37,182 bases of DNA from Pseudomonadota bacterium (GTDB taxonomy: Bacteria > Pseudomonadota > Gammaproteobacteria > Steroidobacterales > Steroidobacteraceae): assembly GCA_947453065.1 (NCBI GenBank), contig CANGFJ010000005.1, forward strand, positions 1 through 37,182. The letters run 5' to 3'. Below the pieces are notes generated by a model, which saw only the letters and a program-made list of their open reading frames with translations, had not been told where the DNA came from and did no database searches. Positions 29,145-37,182 of the stretch are shown here, in pieces. A program made the translations under genes and the position numbers. The first letter of the stretch is position 1. Each line of letters starts with the position of its first letter.

Positions 29145-29771
29145 ATGTCCGAGTCCGACCTTACCCCACGCCAGATGCAGATCCTGCGCCTGATCCAGAA
29201 CGCGATCCTGGACACCGGCATGCCCCCCACGCGCAAGGAGATCGCACAGGAGCTGGGCTTTAAATCGCCCAACGCTGCTGAGGACCACCTGCGTGCCCTG
29301 GCGCGCAAGGGTGTCATTTCGCTGGTGCCGGGGGCGTCCCGCGGCATCCAGCTCAAGGAGGCGCTGCGCGAGCCGCTGGGCCTGCCCCTGATCGGGCGTG
29401 TCGCCGCAGGGCGGCCGATCATGTCAGAAGAGAACGTCGAGGAGCGGCTGCAGATCGATCCCAGTGTTTTCCAGGTGCGCCCGCATTACCTGCTCAAGGT
29501 GGTCGGCATGAGCATGAAGGACATCGGCATCCTCGATGGCGACCTGGTGGCCGTGCATCGCACACCCGAGGTGCGCAACCGCCAGATCATCGTGGCGCGC
29601 CTTGAGAACGAAGTGACGGTGAAGCGTTACCGCCAGGAAGGCTCGGTGGCCTGGCTGCTGCCGGAAAACGAAGACTTCGAACCCATCAAGGTCGACCTCA
29701 AGGAGCAGTCACTGCTCATCGAGGGCGTCGTGGTCGGTGTGGTACGGCGCGGCAAGGGCATAGGTCTGTAA
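29145..29771 (+). CDS. lexA: LexA repressor
   Basis: [16 protein letters not shown] wHTH, Ala-Gly cleavage site VAAGRP, Ser motif VGMSMKD and Lys motif VTVKRY. Confidence 0.97.
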   Translation: MSESDLTPRQMQILRLIQNAILDTGMPPTRKEIAQELGFKSPNAAEDHLRALARKGVISLVPGASRGIQLKEALREPLGLPLIGRVAAGRPIMSEENVEERLQIDPSVFQVRPHYLLKVVGMSMKDIGILDGDLVAVHRTPEVRNRQIIVARLENEVTVKRYRQEGSVAWLLPENEDFEPIKVDLKEQSLLIEGVVVGVVRRGKGIGL

Positions 29772-29779
29772 GAGCGTGT

Positions 29780-30412
29780 GTGACGTCGATGCCCGATGCA
29801 GACCCCACTCCACCGCTGCAGCAGTTGCTGCAGCATCCCGCGCTATGGCGCGGCCGCAGCGTTGCGCCCGTGGCAACCTTCGCGACGGGGTTTGCCGCGC
29901 TCGATCAGGCCTTGCCCGGTGGGGGCTGGCCGCGCACCGGACTCATTGAGGTCCTGACCGCGCAGCAGGGGGTGGGTGAGCTGCGCCTGTGGTTGCCTGC
30001 CCTGGCGCTGCTCAGTCGCGCCGCCGAGGCGCGTTGGTGCGCGCTGATCGGGCCGCCCTTCGAACCGTTTGCCCCCGCGTTTGCCGCGGCGGGTGTGCAA
30101 ATCGACAAGCTGCTGGTCGTGCGTCCGCCGCAGCCGCTCTGGGCCACCGAGCAGGCGCTGCGTTCCGCAGCCTGCGACATCGTGTTTGCCTGGGTGGCGC
30201 AGGCCGCCTCGCGCGACCTGCGCCGGTTGGCGCTGGCCACCGAGCAAGGGCGTGCGCCGGGCGTGATTTTCCGTCCGGCCAGTGCAGAGCGTGAATCCTC
30301 GCCGGCTGCCTTGCGCCTGGCGGTGCAGGCCGTGCCGCAGGGCTTGCGCGTGCGCTTCATCAAGAGCCGCAGTGTCACGCGCGAGGTCATCGAGCTGGCG
30401 TTCGGCCCATGA
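29780..30412 (+). CDS. imuA: Translesion synthesis-associated RecA-like protein ImuA
   Basis: FATGFAALDQALPGGGWPRTGLIEVLT; position between lexA and imuB. Start could be GTG 29780 or ATG 29789. Confidence 0.93.
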   Translation: MTSMPDADPTPPLQQLLQHPALWRGRSVAPVATFATGFAALDQALPGGGWPRTGLIEVLTAQQGVGELRLWLPALALLSRAAEARWCALIGPPFEPFAPAFAAAGVQIDKLLVVRPPQPLWATEQALRSAACDIVFAWVAQAASRDLRRLALATEQGRAPGVIFRPASAERESSPAALRLAVQAVPQGLRVRFIKSRSVTREVIELAFGP

Positions 30413-31788
30413 AGCACACACCCCGTACGGCCTCTCTCTTCCCCGAACCGCTGACCGATGTGGCCAGGCGTTCGGCGTCCCGGGCGCCGCCCGCAACGCC
30501 GGTGCCACGGGCCATGGCGCGGGAGCTCTGGGCCGCAGTGCAGTGGTCGCAGCCAACGCCCGGAGAGGCTGCCATCGAGGCGCAGGACTTCACGCCGCGC
30601 GTCAGCCTCGAGCCACCCGATGCGCTGCTGCTGGAATTGCGGGGCAGCCTGGGCTTGTTCGGCGGGCTGCAGCCGCTGTTTGCGCAGTTGCAGTCGCGGT
30701 TTCCCGAGGCGGCAGCCATTGCCCTGGCGCCCACGCCACTGGCCGCGCTGGTTCTGGCGCGTGCCGGCAAATCCTGCTGCCTGGTCGACGCAACGCGATT
30801 GGTGAGCCGCTTGTCGCCGTTGCCCTTGCGCTGCCTGCGCTGGCCGGAGCAGGCCATCACGCGGCTGTCCTCGATGGGCGTCCACACGATCGGCGAGGCG
30901 CTGCGTCTGCCGCGCGGGGGGTTCGCGCAGCGTTTCGGCACGGTGCTGCTCGAGTCGCTGGACCGGCTGGTGGGTCGGCGTGCCGATCCGCGCAAGGCCT
31001 TCCGGCCCGAGGAGCGCTTTCAGCTGCGCTGCGAGCCGTCCTTCGAGCTGGCCGACAAGGCCTTCGTGTTGCACACCATCACGCCAGCGCTGCAGTCGCT
31101 GGAAGCTTTCCTGCAGGAACGGCAGCGGGGCATCACGGCCTTGCTGCTTCGACTGGAGCATCGGGGGCGGCCTGCGAGCCGCTGTGTGCTGCGCCTGGCG
31201 GCGCCGGAGCACAGGGCGAGCCAGTTCGCCTACCTGCTCGAGTCGCGGCTGCAGAGCCTTGTGCTGCCGGCTGCGGTGCGCTGCTGCGAACTGCGCTCCG
31301 GCGGGTTGCTCGAGTACGCCGCGGCCAGCGATGCCCTGTGGCAGCCGGGGGAGCAGGGCGGGGGTGCCGGGGCCCGTATGCCGGCGTTCCTGGAACGCTT
31401 GCGCGCGCGGCTGGGTCCGGACTCCGTGCATGGCCTGTGCGTGTTGGCCGATCACCGGCCCGAGCGCCTCTCGCGCGAGTCCGAACCCGCGTTGAAGGCT
31501 GCGCCGGCCAGTCCGGTGATGCCCTGGGCCTCCGGGCGCCGGCCTTTGTGGCTGCTGCGCGAACCCAGTCCGCTGGCCGCCACGCAGGATGGCAGTGGCT
31601 ACCCCGGGCACCGGGGCAGCCGGCTGGCACTGCTGGCGGGGCCGGAGCGACTGGAGACGGGCTGGTGGGATGGCAGTGATATCGAGCGCGACTATTACGT
31701 CGCGGCCGATGGCGAGGGGGCGCGTCTGTGGATCTTCCGCGAACGCAGCGGCGCACGGGGCTGGTTCCTGCATGGCCACTTCGGCTGA
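30409..31788 (+). CDS. imuB: Y-family polymerase-like protein ImuB
   Basis: Degenerate Y-family palm (LLLELRGSLGLFGG), LSSMGVHTIGEALRLPRGGFAQRFG; ATGA overlap with imuA. Confidence 0.95.
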   Translation: MKHTPRTASLFPEPLTDVARRSASRAPPATPVPRAMARELWAAVQWSQPTPGEAAIEAQDFTPRVSLEPPDALLLELRGSLGLFGGLQPLFAQLQSRFPEAAAIALAPTPLAALVLARAGKSCCLVDATRLVSRLSPLPLRCLRWPEQAITRLSSMGVHTIGEALRLPRGGFAQRFGTVLLESLDRLVGRRADPRKAFRPEERFQLRCEPSFELADKAFVLHTITPALQSLEAFLQERQRGITALLLRLEHRGRPASRCVLRLAAPEHRASQFAYLLESRLQSLVLPAAVRCCELRSGGLLEYAAASDALWQPGEQGGGAGARMPAFLERLRARLGPDSVHGLCVLADHRPERLSRESEPALKAAPASPVMPWASGRRPLWLLREPSPLAATQDGSGYPGHRGSRLALLAGPERLETGWWDGSDIERDYYVAADGEGARLWIFRERSGARGWFLHGHFG

Positions 31789-34700
31789 CGCGGCGGGCGG
31801 CTACGCGGAGCTGCACTGCCTGAGCAATTTCAGTTTCCTGCGCGGTGCCTCGCATCCGCGGGAACTGGTGCAGCAGGCGCAGGCACTGGGCTATGCGGCC
31901 CTGGCGCTCACGGACGAGTGCTCGGTCTCCGGGGTGGTGCGCGCGCATGCCGCCGCGAAGGCGGCGGGGCTGGCCTTTATCGTGGGCGCCGAATTCACGC
32001 TCGCCTGTGGGCTCAAGCTGGTGGTGCTGGCTGCCACACGGCAGGGGTATGCGCGCCTCTGCCGGCTGATCACACGGGGTCGACGTGCTGCCCCGAAAGG
32101 GCAGTACACGCTCACGCGTGATGACGTGGCCGAGTGCCTGCGGGGTGAATCGGGCCTGCCGTCGCAGGACTGCCTGCTGCTCTGGCTGCCGGGCGAGGTG
32201 CCCGAGCCTGCGCAGGGGGCGTGGCTGGCGGCGTGCTTCCCGGAAGCGCTGTGGCTGGGCGTCGAACTCCTCTGTGATGGGGCGGATCGTCGTCGCCTGG
32301 ACACGCTGTTGGCGCTGGGTGCTGATCTGGGGCTGCCCTGCGTCGCCTGTGGCGACGTGCACATGCACCAGCGCGAGCGTCGTCGCTTGCAGGATGCGCT
32401 GACTGCCATCCGGCACGGTGTGCCGCTGGCCGAGGCGGGTTGGCGGCTGCACCCCAACGGCGAGCGGCACCTGCGCGAACGCTCGCGTTTGCAGCGGCTG
32501 TATCCGCCGGCACTGCTGGCCGAGAGTGCACGGATCGCGGCACGGTGCGGCTTCTCGCTCGATGAGCTGCGCTATGAGTATCCGCGCGAGATCGTGCCGC
32601 CGGGCCACACGGCCACCAGCTGGCTGCGTCACCTGACGGAAGAGGGCGCGCGTGCGCGCTGGCCTTCTGGCATGAGCGCTGAAGCCGCGGCGCAGATCGA
32701 GCACGAGCTGCGGCTGATCGGCGAGCTGCGCTATGAGCCCTTCTTCCTGACTGTGCATGACATTGTGCGGTTTGCGCGCAGCCAGGGAATCCTCTGCCAG
32801 GGCCGCGGCTCCTCCGCCAACTCGGTGGTCTGCTACTGCCTCGGCGTGACGGCCATCGACCCGGTCAACATGAAGATGCTGTTCGAGCGCTTCATTTCAC
32901 GCGAGCGTGACGAACCGCCGGACATTGATGTGGACTTCGAACACGAGCGGCGCGAGGAGGTCATCCAGTACATCTACAGCAAGTACGGACGCAGCCGTGC
33001 CGCGCTGGCCGCCACGATCATCAGCTACCGGCCGCGCAGCGCACTGCGTGACCTGGCCGTGGCGCTGGGCTTTGATGCCGTTGATGCCGCGTTGCTGGCC
33101 AAGTCGATGGGGTGGTGGGACGGGGGGCAGATCGATCCGCAGCGGGTGCGGGAGGCGGGGTTCGATCCGGCAGCGCCCCGCATCGTGCAGCTGCTGCAGC
33201 TGGCGCAGGAACTCATCGGCTTTCCGCGGCACCTGTCGCAGCATGTGGGTGGCTTTGTCATCGCCCAGGGCCTGCTCGAGGAGCTGGTGCCGATCGAGAA
33301 CGCCGCCATGCCTGAACGCACGGTGATCCAGTGGGACAAGGACGACCTGGAGGACCTGCACCTCATCAAGGTCGATGTGCTGGCCCTGGGCATGCTCACG
33401 GCGATCCGTCGTTGCCTGAACATGGCGGCTGCCTACCAGGGCACGGTCCCCTTGACGCTGGCCTCCGTACCGCAGGCCGATCCGCAGGTCTACGACATGA
33501 TCTGCCGCGGCGATACGGTCGGTGTCTTCCAGATCGAGTCGCGTGCGCAGATGTCCATGCTGCCGCGCCTGAAGCCGCGCACCTACTACGACCTGGTGAT
33601 CGAGGTGGCCATCGTGCGGCCGGGGCCGATACAGGGTGGCATGGTGCATCCCTACCTGCGCCGGCGCACCGGCATCGAGCCGGTGAGCTACCCCAGCCCG
33701 GCGGTGGAGAGCGTGCTGGCCCGTACGCTGGGCGTGCCGATTTTCCAGGAGCAGGTGATGCAATTGTCGATCGTCGCGGCGGGCTTCACGCCGGGCGAGT
33801 CCGACCAGTTGCGTCGTGCGATGGGTGCCTGGAAACGTCGTGGTGGGCTGGAGGTCTTCGAAACGAGGCTGCTGGAAGGCATGCGGCAGCGGCACTATGA
33901 CGAGGGGTTCGCGCGGCAGATCGTGGCCCAGATCCGCGGCTTCGGGGAGTACGGCTTCCCCGAGTCCCATGCTGCCAGCTTCGCACTGCTGGTCTATGTG
34001 TCGGCCTGGCTCAAATGCCATTACCCGGCGGCGTTCACGGCGGCGCTGCTCAACAGCCTGCCAATGGGGTTCTATGCGCCGGCACAGTTGGTGCGCGATG
34101 CGCGCACGCACGGCGTCACCGTGCGCGGCGTCGACATCGCCTGCAGCGGACCCGAGTGCAGCCTCGAACCCGATGACGCGGGTGTTGCGACCTTGCGCCT
34201 GGGCTTCAACCTGGTGAAGTCGCTGCCCGCTGCGGCGATCGCGCGCATCGTCGTGGCACGCCGCCACGCGCCTTTTGTCAGTGTGCAGGACCTGGGTGAG
34301 CGCGCGCAGCTTGATCGCGGCGCACTGGAAGCGCTTGCCGCTGCCGGGGCCCTGGCATCGCTGGGTGGGCATCGGCACCGTGCCTACTGGGGCGTGGCGG
34401 GGTTTACCCCCTCGCTGCCCACGGCGCCCGGTGAGTTGAATGAAGTCGCCGTGCCCTTGCTGCGTGCGCCCAGCGAAGGGCAGGACATCGTCGCGGACTA
34501 CCACTCACTCGGACTCACCCTGGGGCGGCATCCGCTGGCCTTGCTGCGGGCGCGCTTTGCCACCGCAGGCATCCGTACAACGGCCGACCTGGCGCAGCTG
34601 GCACAGGGGTCGCAGGTGCGGGTGGTGGGTCTGGTGATCAGTCGCCAGCGGCCGCAGACGGCCAGTGGCGTGACCTTCCTGACGCTCGAAGATGAGTCGG

Positions 34701-34891
34701 GCAGCGTGAACGTGATCGTGTGGCGCGAACTCGGACGCCAGCAACGGCGCGAACTGGTGGGCGCGCAGTTGCTGGAAGTGCGCGGTGAGTTACAGCACCA
34801 GGCCGGCGTGACCCACGTGATCGCCGCCCGGCTGACGGACCGCTCGCGCCTGCTCGGTGCCCTGGTGCCACAGTCGCGGGACTTCCACTGA
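31772..34891 (+). CDS. dnaE2: Error-prone DNA polymerase DnaE2
   Basis: YAELHCLSNFSFLRGASHP PHP domain; CQGRGSSANSVVCYCLGVT; PPDIDVDFEHERREEVIQYIY; C-terminal SRDFH. Confidence 0.97.
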   Translation: MATSADAAGGYAELHCLSNFSFLRGASHPRELVQQAQALGYAALALTDECSVSGVVRAHAAAKAAGLAFIVGAEFTLACGLKLVVLAATRQGYARLCRLITRGRRAAPKGQYTLTRDDVAECLRGESGLPSQDCLLLWLPGEVPEPAQGAWLAACFPEALWLGVELLCDGADRRRLDTLLALGADLGLPCVACGDVHMHQRERRRLQDALTAIRHGVPLAEAGWRLHPNGERHLRERSRLQRLYPPALLAESARIAARCGFSLDELRYEYPREIVPPGHTATSWLRHLTEEGARARWPSGMSAEAAAQIEHELRLIGELRYEPFFLTVHDIVRFARSQGILCQGRGSSANSVVCYCLGVTAIDPVNMKMLFERFISRERDEPPDIDVDFEHERREEVIQYIYSKYGRSRAALAATIISYRPRSALRDLAVALGFDAVDAALLAKSMGWWDGGQIDPQRVREAGFDPAAPRIVQLLQLAQELIGFPRHLSQHVGGFVIAQGLLEELVPIENAAMPERTVIQWDKDDLEDLHLIKVDVLALGMLTAIRRCLNMAAAYQGTVPLTLASVPQADPQVYDMICRGDTVGVFQIESRAQMSMLPRLKPRTYYDLVIEVAIVRPGPIQGGMVHPYLRRRTGIEPVSYPSPAVESVLARTLGVPIFQEQVMQLSIVAAGFTPGESDQLRRAMGAWKRRGGLEVFETRLLEGMRQRHYDEGFARQIVAQIRGFGEYGFPESHAASFALLVYVSAWLKCHYPAAFTAALLNSLPMGFYAPAQLVRDARTHGVTVRGVDIACSGPECSLEPDDAGVATLRLGFNLVKSLPAAAIARIVVARRHAPFVSVQDLGERAQLDRGALEALAAAGALASLGGHRHRAYWGVAGFTPSLPTAPGELNEVAVPLLRAPSEGQDIVADYHSLGLTLGRHPLALLRARFATAGIRTTADLAQLAQGSQVRVVGLVISRQRPQTASGVTFLTLEDESGSVNVIVWRELGRQQRRELVGAQLLEVRGELQHQAGVTHVIAARLTDRSRLLGALVPQSRDFH

Positions 34892-36172
34892 CGTGCGCGC
34901 CTGAAAATGCGCCAGTGCCGCCAGGGCGCTGACCACGCCGTCCTCGTGGAAGCCGTAGCGCCAGTACGCGCCACAGAAGTACGTGCGGTTTACTCCGTTC
35001 ACATCGAAATGCCGGGTCTGGGCTTCCAGCCCGGCCGGTGTGTAGACCGGGTGGTGGTACGTCAGCCGCTTGAGTACCAGCGCCGGGTCGATGTCGTTGG
35101 GCCTGTTCAGCGTGACGCAGAAGGTGTGCGGCGCCTGGATGCGCTGCAGGATGTTCATGTTGTAGGTCACGGTGGCGGCATTGGTGGTGCCGTCCAGGGT
35201 CTGCTGGCAAGGCAGCGCATCCGGCAGCAGGTGGTAGTTCCACGCTGCCCAGGCACGCTGGCGGCGCGGCAGCAGACTGGCGTCTGTGTGCAGGACCATC
35301 TCGCTGGCCTGATAGGGAATGGCGCCGAGCGTGGCGGCTTCCAGTCCCGATGCCTCGTCCAGAAGGGCCAGGGCCTGGTCGCTGTGGCAGGCCAGGAACA
35401 CCTGGTCGAAACGCTCAGCGCCGCCTTCGGCCGTGATGACCTCGACATGCGTCGCAAAGCGGCGGATCTGCTGCACCGGCGTGCGCAGTCGAATGCGGTC
35501 GAGAAAGCCTGCCGTGAGATGGCGCACATACTCGCGTGAGCCGCCACTGATGGTGCGCCACTGCGGCCGGTCATTGACCGACAACATCCCGTGGTTCTGG
35601 AAGAAACGCACGAAACAGCGGGCCGGGAAATCCAGCATGCGCACCGGGTCCGTGGACCAGATGGCTGCTCCCATGGGGACGATGTACCAATCGATGAACT
35701 CGCGCGAGTAGCGGCCCTTGTCCAGGTACTGGCCCAGGGCGATGTCGGGTTCTGCCGCTGCGCTCTCTTGTAGCAGCGCCGGTGCTTCGCGGTTGAAGCG
35801 CAGAATCTCGCGGATCATCCGCCAGAATCCAGGCCTGAACAGGTTGCGTCGCTGCGCAAACAGGCTGTTGAGCGTCGTGCCGTTGTATTCCAGCCCACTG
35901 CGTTCGCAGCGCACGGAAAAGCTCATCGAGCTCTCCTGCGAGGCCACCCCAAGCTGGGTCAGCATGGCGGAGAAGTTGGGGTAGGTCTGATCGTTGTAGA
36001 CGATGAAGCCTGTATCGACCGTATAGGGCTTGCCGGCCACTTCCACGTCATGGGTGTGCGCATGGCCGCCCACATGGCTGGCCGCTTCGAACAGGTGCAC
36101 CTCGTGCTGCCTGTGCAGGTGATGGGCCACGATGTTGCCTGCGATGCCCGAGCCGACGATTGCTATCTTCAC
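34790..36172 (-). CDS. FAD/NAD(P)-binding oxidoreductase, amine-oxidase-like family
   Basis: KIAIVGSGIAGNIVAHHLHRQHEVHLFEAASHVGGHAHT; TVDTGFIVYNDQTYPNF; YFCGAYWRYGFHEDGVVSAL. Confidence 0.92.
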   Translation of the reverse strand: MKIAIVGSGIAGNIVAHHLHRQHEVHLFEAASHVGGHAHTHDVEVAGKPYTVDTGFIVYNDQTYPNFSAMLTQLGVASQESSMSFSVRCERSGLEYNGTTLNSLFAQRRNLFRPGFWRMIREILRFNREAPALLQESAAAEPDIALGQYLDKGRYSREFIDWYIVPMGAAIWSTDPVRMLDFPARCFVRFFQNHGMLSVNDRPQWRTISGGSREYVRHLTAGFLDRIRLRTPVQQIRRFATHVEVITAEGGAERFDQVFLACHSDQALALLDEASGLEAATLGAIPYQASEMVLHTDASLLPRRQRAWAAWNYHLLPDALPCQQTLDGTTNAATVTYNMNILQRIQAPHTFCVTLNRPNDIDPALVLKRLTYHHPVYTPAGLEAQTRHFDVNGVNRTYFCGAYWRYGFHEDGVVSALAALAHFQARTSVEVPRLWHQGTEQARAVRQPGGDHVGHAGLVL

Positions 36173-36260
36173 GTGGCCTTGTCTTTCAATGGAAGCGGCA
36201 GCAGGCCGGTGCGCGACAGGAGGCGCTTGCGTTGAGTTCCATCTGCCGTCCAGTACGCAC

Positions 36261-36282
36261 GAGGCGCCAGCCGTGGCGCCTC
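36261..36282. repeat. Perfect 9-bp hairpin GAGGCGCCA-GCCG-TGGCGCCTC
   Basis: Intergenic inverted repeat between the 85-aa gene and the FAD oxidoreductase; possible 3' end structure. Confidence 0.6.
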
Positions 36283-36359
36283 TCTGAGGAATGTCAGTGA
36301 TTCAATATTGGCAGAACGAGGGGGGTGTAGCCACCTCGGGTTCGGCGTTGCAGCAACGC

Positions 36360-36617
36360 TCAAGTCCGTCGAATGCGTAGGCCCTTGTCCGGCAGGCCGA
36401 TGTCGTAGTCCTCGAAGTCCGAGGTGAGCTCTGCCACGCGTTTCTGCTCGCGGAGCAGCTCCAGGCGGCGCCACGCCGGGTCGCCACTCTTCTGGCCACG
36501 CTTTTTGGCCTGCTCCAGGTCCTTGTTGACCCGGTCCAGATCCAGATCTTCGGTATCGCCGGCGAGTTCGTCGGCGTCCGGATCGTCAAAATCTTCAGAT
36601 TCCTGCTTCTCGCTCAT
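36360..36617 (-). CDS. Small acidic/charged protein, possibly PA3496-like
   Basis: Acidic N-terminus and PAWRRLELLREQKRVAELTSDFEDYDIGL; resemblance recalled from memory only. Confidence 0.6.
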   Translation of the reverse strand: MSEKQESEDFDDPDADELAGDTEDLDLDRVNKDLEQAKKRGQKSGDPAWRRLELLREQKRVAELTSDFEDYDIGLPDKGLRIRRT

Positions 36618-36660
36618 GACCCCGTGCTCATGGGAAAAATGGCCCGCGCCCCTGTATACC

Positions 36661-37182
36661 TCAAGAAATCAACGAATTCATCTCGAAGATCGGCAGCAGC
36701 ATGGCGAACACGATGCCCATGACGATCAGGCCCATGCCGACGATCATCAGCGGGCCCAGCAGGCCCACCATGGCGGCCAACAGCCCGTCCAGTTCCCGCT
36801 CCTGGCTCTGCGATGCGCGCTCAAGCATGGCTTCCAGCTCACCACTGGACTCGCCACTGGAGATCAGGTGGATGGTCATGGGCGGGAACAGGCGGCTCTT
36901 GGCCAGGGACTTGCCGATGGGCGCCCCTTCCCGCACCCGGTCGGAGGCTTCGGCCACGGCATCGCGCATGGGCAGGTTGGTGACCACTTCGCCGGCAATG
37001 CGCAGGGCATCCAGCACCGGGACCGCGCTGCCGGTCAGGATGCTCAGCGTGCGGGTGAAACGCGCCGTGTTGAAGCCCCGGACCAACCGCCCCGCGATGG
37101 GCAGCTTCAGCTGCAGCAACTGGAAGCGCCGCAGCGCCTTGGGGTTCTTCAGCCAGCGCCAGAACAGCACGCCGCCGATCAC
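36661..37182 (-). CDS. gspF: Type II secretion system inner-membrane protein F, C-terminal part (truncated by window edge)
   Basis: RFTRTLSILTGSAVPVLDALRIAGEVVTN and ISSGESSGELEAMLERAS, T2SSF domain. Confidence 0.88.
   Translation of the reverse strand: MIGGVLFWRWLKNPKALRRFQLLQLKLPIAGRLVRGFNTARFTRTLSILTGSAVPVLDALRIAGEVVTNLPMRDAVAEASDRVREGAPIGKSLAKSRLFPPMTIHLISSGESSGELEAMLERASQSQERELDGLLAAMVGLLGPLMIVGMGLIVMGIVFAMLLPIFEMNSLIS

Noticed and set aside
29905-31779. 624-aa minus-strand ORF opposite imuA/imuB
   Set aside because: Shadow ORF from GC-rich codon bias; low-complexity Arg/Gln/Pro composition and opposite well-supported genes.
31133-34504. 535-541 aa minus-strand ORFs opposite dnaE2
   Set aside because: Antisense to a highly conserved polymerase; composition typical of GC-skewed spurious frames.

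Overview
GC-rich chromosomal segment, most likely from a gammaproteobacterium (Xanthomonadales/Nevskiales-like by gene content; this is inference). It is mostly core genome. Contents in order: the end of an mla operon (mlaD-C-B) convergent with mlaA; bepA, phoH, bcp and gcvR; dapA with a small lipoprotein that may be a reduced BamC; tRNA-Ser(GGA), SRP RNA, dnaX and recR; rsgA and orn; DUF1249 coupled to an unrecognised coiled-coil protein; prc; two small membrane proteins; a Gfo/Idh oxidoreductase with aguB; a feruloyl-CoA synthase-like ligase; rne with a long structured leader; rluC, maf, yceD and rpmF; fabH; an Ala-rich Lpp-like lipoprotein; a PYROXD2/CrtI-like oxidoreductase; a LexA-boxed lexA-imuA-imuB-dnaE2 mutagenesis cassette; an FAD oxidoreductase whose 3' end lies antisense to dnaE2; a small acidic protein; and a truncated gspF. 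I saw no CRISPR array, transposase, prophage or obvious defence island. The best candidates for something undescribed are the coiled-coil protein at 11972-13066, the mini-BamC-like lipoprotein, the operator-like palindromes, and the dnaE2 3' antisense overlap. None is demonstrated to be a new system.
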